From contig CM053795.1 in the NCBI GenBank assembly GCA_028671895.1, positions 16,141,501 to 16,205,500 of the forward strand: a DNA stretch of 64,000 nt, written 5' to 3'. A program made the position numbers and the translations under genes. The DNA is from Oenanthe sinensis. Lineage: Eukaryota; Streptophyta; Magnoliopsida; Apiales; Apiaceae. The notes beneath the pieces were generated by a model. That model was not told the DNA's origin, made no database searches, and saw only the letters and a list, made by a program, of their open reading frames with translations. This document shows positions 37,836 through 50,687 of the stretch, in pieces. Position 1 is the first letter of the stretch. Each line of letters starts with the position of its first letter.

Positions 37836-38142
37836 TTAATATTCATAATATAGAATATAATTTAAATATAATATTATCTGCGAGTAGTTATATAAAAGGA
37901 GGATTATCGGGGATAAAATTGTATGCATGATATATATCCTTTCTAAAATTAGATTTTATTAAAATTGAATGATTATGATCAATTTTTATGGTTCACCTAG
38001 AATTGTACATTTATGATCTTTTCTATGGTTCGCCTCAATGTTTCAAAAAAAAGTTCTATATATTTAGGCCTCGCATGTGGCCCTGAATTGACTGATGGCT
38101 ATAATAATACATTATAGATAGTATATATATATAAATATATTA

Positions 38143-38179
<37 letters not shown>

Positions 38180-39060
38180 TATATATATATATATTAATAT
38201 TTATAAAATTTAATTTAATGATATATAATATAAAATATAATATAAAATATAATTTAAATATAATATAATATTATCTGCGAGGAGTTGTATAAAAGGATGA
38301 TTATCGGGATAGAGTTGTATGTATGATATATATATATATCCTTTCTATGGTTATAATTGTTCATATGGTTTATTTAAAATTGGATGGTTAGGATAACTCA
38401 GTGTTTCAAAAAAAAAAATCTGTAGTTTGGTTATTATAATATAGTATAGATATACGGTGTGAAATTTTTTATTTTTTAATTTTTTTATTCTAAATTTTTA
38501 TATAATTTATATTTATATAATAATAATTTAAACTTTCACAATAATAATAATACCGACCGACTATGATTGTGCAATGTTTCGATTTTAATAATATAGTATA
38601 GATAAATTACAAAATCCTCTATTTGTGACTACTTATATTTTATACCTTACAAAAAAGTTATTATACTAATTTGAAAATTATATTAAAATATAATATTTAA
38701 TTTTTGAAAATTAAATTGTACATGGTTGATGTAAAAATTTAAAATTTATTATCAAAATTAATATTTAGAATGATAGTTTTTTGTCTGAAAAAATTTAAAT
38801 CTTTTCATTGAAAACAATTTGTAAAATACAGAGTAAAAGCCGTCAAAAATAATTTGTAAAATATAAAAATAACTATAAATTCTATATAATATATACTTTT
38901 TTTGAAACAACTATATAATATATACTTATTTATTAGAAAGAATTGATATTAAAATTTGAGCAAAATATATATACTCTGCATTATTTAAAATAATAATACG
39001 AGTTTAGTTAATTAATTATAATAATGAAAAAATTATTATAAAGTTGTATCTACTCTTCAT
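37836..39060. repeat. nested fragments of the same Helitron-like family and AT-rich DNA
   Basis: Two related blocks (about 37855-38055 and 38250-38425) share ATTATCTGCGAG, AGTTGTATAAAAGG-like and TTCTATGGTT motifs with each other, with 48940-49110 and, inverted, with 21200-21430. Two further element heads in minus orientation lie near 38440 and 38600. TA-rich microsatellites occur at 38150-38190. No gene. Confidence 0.5.
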
Positions 39061-39177
39061 CCCTGCTTACAAACGCACGCTTTCAACTTGATGTCCGAAT
39101 CTCAACACACAAAATCTCACTTTGCACAAAAACCCATCTGCAAATCTCATGTACTTGAACTCACTCTACACTACACT

Positions 39178-42100
39178 ATGGCCATCACATCTCAACAGCC
39201 ACATATAAAACCCACTGTAAATTCCCCTACACCTCCAAACCCATTCAAGTTTTGGTTTTTCTTGACACTCACAGTCTCTCTCTTAACCCCTCTTTTCATC
39301 TCTCTCTCCTCTCTAACTCCACAAGACTCCAAGTCTTGGTTCTTGTCACTCCCTTCCAATCTTCGCCAACATTACTCCAATGGTAGAATTATCAAACTCC
39401 AGATCACCCCAAATCAACCTACGATTGAAGTTTTTACACTTCAACAAGGACCCATCAGTAGCTTAGATAATGTACTTATTCTACATGGTTTAGGTTGTAG
39501 TTCTTTTAGTTTTAGCAAGATTAGTGAGTCTTTAGGGCTCAAGGGTGTCCGTGCAATTGCTATAGATCTGCCTGGTTCCGGGTTTTCGGAGAAATCTAGT
39601 GTTGTAGTTGAAGATATTGCAAGTGGGGTTTTAGGGAGGTTTGGGAGATCTATTATGATATTAAAGACAAGGGTATTTTCTGGGGGTTTGATCAGTTGAT
39701 TGAACAAGGGTATATCGATTTTGAGGAGAAGGAAGAAGTTCGAGTTACTAAGAGGGAGGTTATGAGGGAAATTGTTTTGGGACCGGATGAAATGGGGAGG
39801 GTTTTGAGGCAAGTAATTGATTCAATGGGACTGGTTAATGTGGATTTAGTTTTACATGATTCGGCATTTGGATTAGGTGCAAATTGGATTTTGGAAAATT
39901 CCGGTATGGTGAGGAGTGTGACGATTCTTGATGGTACACCCAAGGTAACTGCATTACCTTTGTGGTTGTTGGATGTGCCTGTGGTAAGGGAGGTTGTTTT
40001 GGGGTTTAGGTTTGTGTTTGAGAGTGTTATTGTGCGGTTTTGTGCTAGATCAGTCGCTGGAATGGATGTTGAGGCCCATAGAATTTTCCTAAAGAGTAGA
40101 AATGGGAGGAGATCAGTTGTTGGGATGGGAAAGAGCTTGAACTATAGTTTGGATTTGACAGAATGGGGTAGTTCAGATAGTGTGAAAGGTTTGCCTATCC
40201 AAATCATTTGGTCAAGTGTTTGGTCCAAAGAATGGACTGAAGAGGGACGTCGTATTGCTGAGGCATTGCCACAGGCAACATTTGTGACACATTCTGGTGG
40301 ACGTTGGCCCCAGGTAAGACCAGCAATCTTTTTAATGATTTTAATTTTGATGTTCTATTACATGAACAATGTGAACGTGATATGTTTGCAATCTTTTTTG
40401 TAAACATTTGTTAGAACAATTTGTCTTGATTGGTTGTAGGAGTTGTACCAGCTGTATGCTTAAAAGTCCTTAATACATTAGCAAGTCACACTGACTATGC
40501 ATATGCTATTTGTTTTTATTTTTATACGGCAGTTTGATTACTAGTACTTTGTATGTTTGATCACTGGTATTTATAAAATTTTGTCCCTCAGAAGTATTTT
40601 TTTTTGTGGGCAGAACAAGAAAATAATTTGAAAATAAATTATCATTATTCATTGCACGACTTCACAAAACCAAAAGTCTTCTAAATAATGAAGTATTTTC
40701 TATACCAAATATGTCGTCAGGGACGGGAAGAATGTGCTCAGACATTCCAGTTATCTTCATAAATCATACAATCATCAGGATGAGAGAGACATACGGGTGT
40801 TACTTTTTTATTATTAACTCTAGACTCTAGTAAGTATCCTTGTTTCTTTAGTAATTGGTTTAAACAAAAGTGATTCATGGAATTGACTAGATGAAATTTA
40901 TAGTATATAGGCTACCCTTTGGGCGAAAACTTTTTTATAGTTAAAAACCATGAACACCATAATAGAAAATGGAAATAAATGGTGCAGAAACATAATTTTA
41001 TTTGCAGAATCATAATAAAAAGTTTACCTAAACATTAATTTATTTGTAGAATCTCAAATAATTTTAATATCTAGAGAGGTGTGTGTGTGTGTATATCCTA
41101 GAGAATTGAGAGAACCCTTAAAAAAAATTTGGAAGTGTATTAAGGATTTAAAAATATTTCTAATTTTTTTTTGATTTAAAACTTATTTTTCAGTGGTTCT
41201 CTTGGTTTCCTTTTTAATTAAGAGTGAACTTACACTGATAACTTACCAAAATGATGGTAATTATAATCATCATATCATTATAACATCTAGCATAAGTTTC
41301 TTCATGGATGTTCCCAGATTTGTGAGGTACTAAATAATCCACATAAAATGAACTCAAAGGTGATGGGAAAACAATTCATAGGATTAGTCTGAAGGCCTAA
41401 GCATGACAGAACAAGTACAAATTATAAGTAGTCTGGGATAGGCCACAAAAAAAATATAGCCTCCAGCATGCAAGTTTCAGGAAAAGTGCGCACTTGAATC
41501 AAAAACCCATACTGAATGTCCAAAATATACTTGAGTTAAGAAAAACAAATAACATTTAGCTCAAACACAACCGATTGAGCTTCTTCTTCTTTAACTCTCA
41601 TAGTTGAAGATTATAAAGAGTGAAGAGAGATAATTTCAGTAGCCGGAGATCGAGCTAAAAAATTTAGAAGGGTTTGAGTTGTTGACATTATTCATTGATT
41701 ATGTTATTATCTTTGTGACTATGTCAAGTACGGTTATCTGGTCAAATGTTTGAGCAAATATTTGAAGAACAATTTTTTATAGGATGTATAAAATCATATT
41801 GAATTATATTAACACTCATCTTATTTTTGGCAAAAAAATCCTCGCATGACTATTAAGGTCTTGGCACTTCTTGAGTTGTGCTCTAAATGGACTATTACGA
41901 TTTCTATGAATTTGTGCATATACAATTCATAATTAAACTTCAGGTTTTTGTAAGTACATATACCAAATTGTTTGAGATATTGAATAACACCAGTTTATGC
42001 CCATTCGATTAGTTGTATTTTGAGTTTCTCAGTTTTTTTTTCTTGCCAACTACAGGAAGACAAAGCTGAGGAGTTGGCCGAAAATATTTACAAGTTTGTG

Positions 42101-42298
42101 TCCTCACTGCCAAAGCCTGTTCAGCATGTTGTTGAAGACCCTATACCCGAACATATTCAAAAGATGTTTGATGAATCACAAAGTGGAGCTCATCACCATC
42201 ACCATGACCATGACCATGCTCAAGGTCATGCTCATGTCCATGATCACGCGGCTGGATATATGGATGCTTATGGACTCAATGATGGATTGGTAAATTGA
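39178..42298 (+). CDS. AXR4: AXR4 (AUXIN RESISTANT 4), frameshifted in this sequence
   Basis: ER-membrane accessory protein needed for plasma-membrane targeting of the auxin importer AUX1. Exon 1 is 39178-40313 (ATG at MAITSQQ; an in-frame ATG at 39091 is possible but unlike the family) and exon 2 is 42056-42298, joined in phase 0. Visible: a hydrophobic N-terminal segment (FWFFLTLTVSLLTPLFIS), the conserved WFLSLPSNLRQHYSNGR, an alpha/beta-hydrolase-like core with HGLG and IDLPGSGFS, and LHDSAFGLGANW. The C-terminal tail is His-rich (HHHHHDHDHAQGHAH), as in AXR4 proteins. The frame breaks at the TTT of 39640-39642: before it the frame reads GVLGRF, after it a second frame resumes EIYYDIKDKGIFWGFDQL. 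One base is missing relative to the family. Without the break the protein would be about 459 residues. It may be a sequencing error or a true null allele. Confidence 0.85.
40314..42055 (+). other. AXR4 intron
   Basis: GT at 40314 and AG at 42054-42055. About 1.74 kb, AT-rich, with no nested gene seen. Confidence 0.75.
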
Positions 42299-42499
42299 TA
42301 TATCTGCATTGTTCATATTAATGTCATTGCTGAGTGTCTTTGCTGTTGTATGTATAATACTGATTAATGTAGGATATCTCTTTGCCCCAGCAACTCAATT
42401 ATTTGAGTCTTGAGAGTTTTCTGTGTTTTGTGGTTATACTGCTCTGTAATTTTCAAGATAATGACTAATGAGTATTTTTTTTGTCAAACTGTTACAGAC

Positions 42500-42609
42500 C
42501 TATGGTAGACATTTTGACATACTCAATATTCCTTTTTTCTACTTTTTCTGCCATCTATGGTAGACATTTTGACATACTCAATATTCCTTTTTTCTACTTT
42601 TTCTGCCAT
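42500..42609. repeat. perfect 55-bp tandem duplication
   Basis: CTATGGTAGACATTTTGACA... at 42500-42554 is repeated exactly at 42555-42609, about 200 bp after the AXR4 stop codon. Identity without mismatch suggests a recent duplication or an assembly artefact. Confidence 0.9.
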
Positions 42610-43432
42610 CCTCTATCTGATCTTGCTGCTATTATGTGGGAAATTTGGCATCCCCTCTCGGGAAGTCCTTTGAGGCAACAGTGATTTATTGGTGAGGCGG
42701 TTGTTCAGGCTCACATACTGGTTCCTAACCTTTTTAATGTTCTGAATTTCCAAACAAGTTACTGCAATATATACTACTTGCTAGTTGCTCATTTCACGCT
42801 TGCTACTACTCGCTCATTCCACACTCACGTGGTAGTTAAGTAGTCTTGAATAAGGCATTAAGGCTGCTTTTCGATCAAACTGGAAATCTAACTGATAGGA
42901 GAAGAATGAGTATAGAATACTGAGAATGAAGAATAATCTGTGTTTGGAAACCGCTACAAACGATGCATGTTGCCAGTTGCCACCCTGCTAATAGCCAGTT
43001 GCCACCCTGCTAAGACGTAGTATGGAAATGACCATCTCTCGCACTTTTGAACATTGTAAAGTTTTAAGTACATAAAGACAACTATATCTTAGATTTTTTA
43101 TGATAAATATCTTAAGAAAATGATTTGAATCTTCAGAAACCTGCTTCAAAACTATAATATCAAGGGGCCGAAAATTAACTAACTATACTCCGGAAACAAT
43201 GAAATATTAATGAGAATTATTGCATTAATAAAATAGAGATTTAATTAGTACATTATGTTTAAGTAAACTTTTTATTATGGTTCTACAACATTTATTTCAA
43301 TTTTTTATTATGATTTTGCAGAATTTAGGGAAGGATTTCATAGTTTTCACTTGAATGCTAATTTATATTATATATATTTCTCCTGCAACTTCTCACTTTT
43401 CCGAGCACTGCAGATGATGTAGATTTAGCACC
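42610..43432. other. intergenic between AXR4 and the LTP-like gene
   Basis: No gene seen. A short tandem repeat of AGTTGCCACCCTGCTAA occurs twice at about 42975-43015. Confidence 0.45.
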
Positions 43433-43906
43433 TCAGTTTACACTGCATAAAAAAAACAGATTATTAGTAATCTTATAAATAATGTTTAACATAACTAGCG
43501 TTATGGAAGAGAAGTAAATGTGAGTCCAGACTCTGGGAATTTTTTTAAAAAAAACTTACTTGTTGCAGTCGAAACTAAGGTCAGCTGAAAACATAAAAGG
43601 AACTCCACATTGCTCCGAGAGAGCATCAATCTTTGCAACATTAGCTGGCCTCCCTCTAATATTTTGGTGCTCGCATAAACAAAGTTCTCTTCTTTCCTCT
43701 TTTGTTTTGGCCGACTCAAAGAATGTTCTATACGCTTTGCAACACTCATGAGACGGCTCTTGTTGTTCGTTACTTCTGGTGAATGGACTGCACAAGGCTG
43801 CCGCTCGCTGGTTCTCAGGTCCATTACATTTAAAGGCCTCCACGGTGGCCACCACAACGAACACCATAACCAAGAAGTAAGTTATCCTCGCCATTGCTAC
43901 CTGCAT
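43433..43906 (-). CDS. secreted 8-cysteine lipid-transfer-like protein
   Basis: Probable exons on the minus strand are 43906-43560 and 43442-43433, giving about 118 residues from the ATG at 43906; a second ATG at 43894 (MARITYFLVM) may be the real start. A signal peptide (YFLVMVFVVVATVEAF) is followed by the eight-cysteine motif C...C...CC...CLC...C...C (KCNG, ALCS, HECCKAY, ELCLCEH, SEQCG, SFDC). This is the fold of non-specific lipid-transfer proteins and related seed or anther proteins, which carry hydrophobic ligands in a small helical bundle outside the cell. The second coding exon would be only ten bases, ending NVN-stop; if the intron is not removed, the protein ends CNK-stop at 43556. 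The subclass is not determined. Confidence 0.8.
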
Positions 43907-46563
43907 TTAACTGTACGAGGCCAGAGATAGATGAAGTTAGTTTTTTGAGCTACAGCATACCACATATTTAAAGGCAGGTGGGGGGGGGGAGTACTTTAGT
44001 TTTTTAAGTTATCTTTAACTAACAGTTAGGCACCAAATATTGCATTTGGCTTCATTATATTGTATACAATACTAGGCCGGGTATTTGGATTACTATCTTT
44101 CATTTTAAACTGGAATCATTGTTTTGGCGAAAACAAATCCTATATGATGTATGAATGTTTGGCAGAGGTCTAAATGAGGTGCCATTTAGTTTTGTTACAT
44201 ATTTTCAGCCCAAAAGATGTGACAGAACATAAGGGGTTCGTCCACCATGTTGTCGGCGAAAATGTTATGCTGCAAATGATGTTAGGCGCTATAAAAATGT
44301 TATGCTGCAAATGGATGTTAGGTGCTATATGATCCAGTCGATCCTGTGCCTAGCTAAATTATCTTCCTCTACTTTCAGGTAGTCTAAACAGTATATTCGT
44401 CAAGACTAGCTACAGGGTACATCAAAAGCGGAGAAATGATCATCATCACATCATGACTCTTTATTTACACACACATTATATTCGGATTAAATATCAACAC
44501 ATAATTAGTCACCTTTGAAAATATCAGGTCACTTTTTAAAAAAAGTCTCAGTGACCATGTTTAATGTTTTAAGATGCTACTATACTTTCGTTATCGGCCT
44601 GGTTATAATAGGCAACTTTTCCTATGATTTCAGATTTTCAGTAACATCGAGATGTCAGAACATAGCAACTGGTCCCTGCAGTTTTTTTCTCAAGCTCTAT
44701 CTGCACACAGTTTTCATGTCCGAAATCTCCAGAATAATAAAGAATTTAAAATACTAGGAAGGTATAATACAGGGACTTCTCTTAGGTCTTAAATTTAATA
44801 AACCTTTGCAATTTAGTTTCAAGATCTTTAAAAACAAACTTTCTGCTATCCAAAAGCAAAACCTGACAATATTATTTCTTGTCTGATGTCTCTAGGTGCA
44901 CGTCAATTGGTGTTCCAGCTCTGATAACTTAAAACTCCCTCTCTTTCGGTTTATAGGTCATTTTAAAACGAGGCAATTATTTATGATGTTAAGCCAAAAA
45001 TGACATATTATCTCGGTAATCATGTTTTTTTAACAATAGGAAAAAGGCATTAAAATTGTTTAAAAAACATTATGGTTCCGTTGGCATCTTTCACAACGAA
45101 ATTACAAGACATTTTCGAGCATTTAGAAATTGAAGGTAAAACATATGATATATTTTTTATGCACAAGAATAGGAATCTCTCTAAGTGTCGCAAATTTAGA
45201 TGTGATTGGATTCATAGGTTCCGTTACTGTTCACACGGACCAAGAAAGCTCACTAAAATTGTACTGATTGACATCACTTGTCACATCTACCTAATACTAT
45301 TATAACTTATGATATCTATCAGTCTATCACTCTAACATTTTGTTGTATCTACTATAATATGTTCGATTGTAATTACCTACATGGCTATGTGTATCAATCT
45401 TTACATGCACACAACAACCATACTATTCAGTTATTTGCAATTTTTCTGTAGATGTTTGATTCGGATGATATATTCAATGAATATAGATAAGCTCTCTGTT
45501 AATAAAAGTTTGTCAACAAATTAGCTCTACTTTTTGTGAGTAAGGACAGAGTAACTGGTTATTGTTCCCGTGCACAAACAGTATAATGACCTGAATCTAA
45601 CAGAAGTAAAGTGAGCTGCACAAGTCAATTGAGCTCTGCATAATTACTTGATGTGTCCCTATCCCCTCTCTTTCTCTCTTTCTACTCGCACACAAATATA
45701 GCTCTATTCTAATTTCTATACCTGGAAATTGATAGATCTCACATGACTGCTGTAAAAAAAATGTGTGTACACACTACGCACGCCTATTTTGTTTATGTCG
45801 TGTTCTGGTTCAATGAACAATGAGTTTGTTAATGGTAATTTTTATTTGGAGTTCAGGATTTAATAAATGTTATCAACTGAAATTTTACAAGAGATAAATC
45901 GAAAACTTAATACATTCTTTACTGAACCCATTGGAGGGGGAGACCCCATTCTATACGATCATCTTTTTCTTAAAAAATTGGTGTCGATGGACAGCTCTAC
46001 TATCTTTTTCTTCTGTATTTGTCGTAAATGCATTTACCTGTTTAACAAAACAGTACTACTAGGCCTACTGGTTTATCATCCCCTTTTCCCTTGTTCTAGA
46101 AAGCCTATGCAAAGTGGTAAAGTATAAACTTTTATTAATCGACAGCTTCGCGGTGACAATGTATATATACGAGTATACGACTTGATAATAATAATGCACA
46201 TACATTATTTACATGTATGAGTACAAACTTATACAGAGAGAAGAAACAAAGAACATGGAAATGCCAACACATTTGATTTGTTTGGGAAACAAATAGTGAC
46301 ACATTTTATTATAATATACGTACGGCTGAATACATGAGATAGCTAGATAATTTTTAACACAAAGCCATGCACTTTCTCAGTGTCAAAGAAAAACACGTTA
46401 CAGATAAAACAAAATACAGTACTTGGTTGAAATATATATCAAATCTTAGACTACTGGCAAGCTAGCTAGAGATAGAATCTAGCAACCAGTAGAATCGGAA
46501 TATATCTAGATTTTGTAGATAAAGAGGAAATTATTAAGTAAATTAAGAAAGATAATTAGGTTA
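43907..46563. other. 2.7 kb intergenic, no gene seen
   Basis: A 35-bp tandem pair (AAAATGTTATGCTGCAAATG...) lies at about 44258-44328. Open frames at 44515, 45072 and 45867 show no recognisable protein. The part next to 46564 is probably 3' UTR of the WOX gene. Confidence 0.45.
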
Positions 46564-47244
46564 TTAAATAAGACTGTTGGATGTGGTGGGAAATAGTTGT
46601 AGGGTTTTGAGGGGCTCTGATCTGTTACAAGATGTTGGATGATTAGGTCCCATTGTCATCATCATCCAATTATCATTATCACAGTATGATTTCGTCGTAG
46701 ACTTTTCTTCGCATATATGGGGTCTAATCTCAGCAGTTCCCCAGCCGGTCTGCTTCAATTGTGTATAGGATGCATCAGCAACTCCTCTATTACCCTATAT
46801 GATATGTTATGTAAACAAAAAACTCAATTTTATGTAAATGAATAGAGAGTTACATAATTTTATGTGTACCTGTTGAGGAATAACTGGAGACTTATAGAGA
46901 TGATCAGAATGAAGAGGTGGAGTAGTAGAGGGGAAACGTAAATGTTGTTGATGATCATAGTTATGCTGGTGCTGTTGTTGTTGCTGCAATTGCTGGTGCT
47001 GTTGAAGCTGCAGTTTAGTAAGAAGGAATTGCTTTTTTCGAAGCTTTTGTCGATCTCTAGCTTTGTGATTCTGGAACCAGTAGAAAACATTCTTTCCTTC
47101 AATCTTGCCGTATCGCGAGAGATGGCAAGTGATGTTTTGAATCTGAGAAGCGTTAGGAGTTCTCACTCCACCTTTGTATATCTCTTCCAATATCATCAAC
47201 TGCTCTGGGGTTGGACACCACCTTGATGAACCTGCCATTGGCAT
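46564..47244 (-). CDS. WOX3: WUSCHEL-related homeobox protein, WOX3/PRS-like
   Basis: Exons on the minus strand are 47244-46870 and 46794-46564, joined in phase 0, giving 201 residues. The homeodomain at about residues 5-71 starts SSRWCPTPEQLMILEEIYKG and includes the WOX signature NVFYWFQNHKARDRQKLRKK. RWCPTPEQLMILEE is typical of WOX3 (PRESSED FLOWER / NARROW SHEATH), which controls lateral outgrowth of leaves and floral organs. A Gln/His-rich stretch follows, and the C-terminus carries the WUS-box TLQLFP in LKTLQLFPTTS, needed for repression. Two alternative starts (MPM and MAG, two codons apart) exist. WOX1, WOX5 and WOX2 fit the homeodomain less well. Confidence 0.9.
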
Positions 47245-48080
47245 TTTAATTTAGTTATCAACTTTAGTCTATAGATACTAGTATATTGTACTATAGCACC
47301 TAGCTACACACACTTTCTTTAGTTTCTTTCTACTCTAGCTAGCTAGCTAGCGTACCCTATATATATATATACAAACATTATAAGTGTGAGCAAGTGCAAT
47401 TAATGTTTCGGCAAGGAAGGAGGTGAGGAAAAAAGAGACCGAGGAGACAAAAGGGAGAGGGGATGAGAATGGAGGGGGGGACAGAGAGGGGAAGAGAGGG
47501 AGTGATAAAAGGTTAATGAGTGAATAGTAATGAAAAAAGGGACTAGTCAAGGTCATGTTTCCCTGCAGAGAGGCATTCATTCAGTGATTAGAAGACTTTC
47601 TGGAGAATTGCTTTTCCATGATTCCGTCATCATTGCCCCTATTATTTACTGTACTCTCTGCACGGAAGAATGAATGAATCTCTATCTATATATTTATATA
47701 TGTCATCAGACATGAAAGCAATTTGGATGCATGCAACACCGCCTCCTGACTCGCTTTTTCAATGTTAATAATATTATATATGAAAAATTGTGTTCAGGAA
47801 TAAGTACTAAATGGTGATGGGTGAGATATAATGATCTAAAATTCTCTCTTAAATGTGAAAAATAGCAGTCCCAAATTAAAATAGGAAATAACAATCCATA
47901 ATTTTATATAACAAGATACATTTATCATGTTCAAATGTGTGTTGCTCCAACACCCACCCACCCAAGTCCCTACTGCGTAAGCAGGTGATGCAAATTATGG
48001 TCTTCTTTAGAAAAATCTGAGGCTTCACGGGCATGCGCATGTGGTGAAATTTGGGCCAAAATAAATACAGATTAGTTTAG
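47245..48080. other. upstream region of the WOX gene
   Basis: Contains a TATA-rich stretch at about 47359-47370 and a purine-rich block (GGAGG and GAGAGG runs) at 47418-47500 that may belong to promoter or leader. No other gene. Confidence 0.4.
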
Positions 48081-48690
48081 TACTTTAGTCTTGCTAACAT
48101 GTTATTTTCCCTTCTGTGATTTTTCTCTTCCCGCTTCTGTCACGTTTTTCTGTGATATTTTTCTTACTTGGTTCAAGTTTATAGGTTCCTGGTGTTGTTT
48201 GTCTGCAACATCGCTACAATCCGTTTTATCGTGGGAGGTCATTCGCCTCACAAATACACGAAATCGCTTTTAAAGACAATTTCAAATTAATTCGCCCCTG
48301 AATTATTCAAACTTATTATAAGTGTTGTCTGTCTATAACATCACTGCAATTCGTTTTATCGTCACAGGTAGTTCGTCTCGTCTCTGCAATTCATTTTATC
48401 GTCACAAGGAGTTCGTCTCTGCAATTCGATCATTTTATCGTTCGTCCGTCCCACAGATACAATAATGACGAAATCATTTTAATAAGACAATCATATTAAT
48501 TTTGCTAAGATATTATTCTCTTTTTTTTATAATTTTTTCCTCCCACTTCTATCTTATCTTTCGATGATAATTTTTTTACTCAATTCAAATTCATAGGAGT
48601 ATTGTTCGTCTGTAACATCACTACAATTCATTTTATTTTGAAAGTACGTAATTCGCCTCACACATACAACAAAGGCGAAAACAAAGCAAA
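48080..48690. repeat. degenerate direct repeats, about 410 bp apart
   Basis: A block at about 48090-48270 (TTGCTAACATGTTATT..., GTCTGCAACATCGCTACAAT, TTCGCCTCACA) recurs diverged at about 48500-48680 (TTGCTAAGATATTATT..., GTCTGTAACATCACTACAAT, TTCGCCTCACAC). Between them are three or four partial copies of CTGCAATTCRTTTTATCG. No coding capacity. Confidence 0.55.
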
Positions 48691-48899
48691 ATATATTTTT
48701 ATACACATGTACCTTGCTTATCCTAAATGTACAGTCGAATATTGTTGAGAGATCTTTTGACTTGTTCTAATATTTTATGATAATTTATTTTATTATTAAT
48801 TTTCTTTTAAATAAATAAAAGAGTTTGCATGGTGATGCAATTGAGTTAAAATGTTAATATAATTACATTAAATAAAAATTATAGGGCAAGTAGGATTAT

Positions 48900-49140
48900 T
48901 AAAATAAAAATTATAGAATATAATTTAGATATAATATAATATTATCCATGAGTAGTTGTATAAAAAAAGGTGATAGAGTTATATATATGATATATCTTCT
49001 TTCAAATTAGATTTTATTAAAATTAAATGGTTAGGACCGTTTCCGTTCACCTAAAATTGGACCGTTACAATATTTTTTATGGTTCACCTAAGTGTTTTAA
49101 AAAATAATTCTCTACTTTGATTATAATAATATAATATAAA
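48900..49140. repeat. fragment of the Helitron-like family
   Basis: Shares AATATTATCCATGAGTAGTT and TTTTTATGGTTCACCTAAGT blocks with 37860-38060 and, inverted, with 21200-21430. It ends near a TCTCTACTTTGATTATAATA element head. Confidence 0.5.
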
Positions 49141-50650
49141 TATAATAACTGGAAAATGTGACGACCCTGGATTTTTTAAAATATTTATCGTGCATTTTCG
49201 TTAATCGCCCTGCTAAGGCCAACATTCTAGCTCATGTTACTTTGTGCTGTGATTCTATAGACCAGGTTTGATTCCATCACTATATTTATTTATATAATAT
49301 TTTTTAATCTTCAATAAACTGAAATTAATAATATGACTAACATAAACCTTCAAAAACAGTTTCCAAACTTGTAACATATTATACGAGTATACGACGATAA
49401 AAAAATTAAATTTATTTTCTCTAAATCGAATAGAGTTAAAGAATAGATCGAGAAGTATGAATATATATTTTATTAAATTTGTGTAATTTTTACAAGAATA
49501 TGAATGAAGTATGTAATTTGTGTACTTTAAATCATTGATAAATATAGTATTTATTAAGTTCATTTTGTTTATAATTACATATAATTACACCCCCCTAGCT
49601 TGACATTTTTTATTTCATTTATTTTTAAATTATAATTGTTCATTTTAAATTTATTATCCAGTCCACTTGAATGTGTAATCCCTTTTTTGGCATATTAATA
49701 ATGTCGGTAGATTGTGATCCTGTTGGGATAAAATTTGAAAAATGATTTATGATTTAAAGGTATTTAATGGTAAAAGCAAAAATTTAAAATTTTTAAATCA
49801 ATATATATTTACATAATTTTATTAATTTGTGTTTATGAATTATTAAAAATATAAAAATATATACTATAATTCATGACGATATAATATAGGATTTTTTGAA
49901 AAATACTAAACTTTTTATTTTTTTAAAAAAATAAATATGATTATTTATATTATAATATTATCCTATATATATTTAAATTTATTATATTCTTATAATTATA
50001 TATTCTAATATTAATAAAAAAAATATAAATTTTAACATATAATTATAGTTTACAAGACCGTGCGCAGCAGGGCTCAGTTCCTAGTAATATTAATTACTTG
50101 TTAACATTATTTAAAGAATTGGGCAGAGGATCAGATAAAAGTCTCCCGTGAGTTCTCCCCTCTTTATTAGTAACTAATATGATTTATAAGTACTCCGTAA
50201 TTAATATGGAGGAAATATAAATAAATTTTAACTTCAACCGGCCGACCCTGGAGTCCATTGCTAAAGTATATACTTTAGCAGTCATTGATTGAATGTACAA
50301 TTAAGTTTTGTTATAAGCATATAAAGTCAATCAATTGCGAAACATGTTATATATACTCCGTATAAGAATAATGAAAACTCAATAGTTCCAATAATGTCCT
50401 AAAGTGTTGTTATAAGCAAAAAATTAGGGCATTTTAATTAAATGGGTACTCGAATAATTTCTTAGTGATAAAATACTAGAACATCCATGTCTTATTTATG
50501 GGACATTACTACACATGTTCTAGTAATAAAATATTCACTTCCCTTTTTTTTTTAATACATTTTTTTCCTCTTTCTATTTTTTCAAATATAAATGTAATTC
50601 AAATATATCATTATTTTAATAATAGAGCATGAGGATAGATAAGTTGTTGG

Positions 50651-50687
<37 letters not shown>

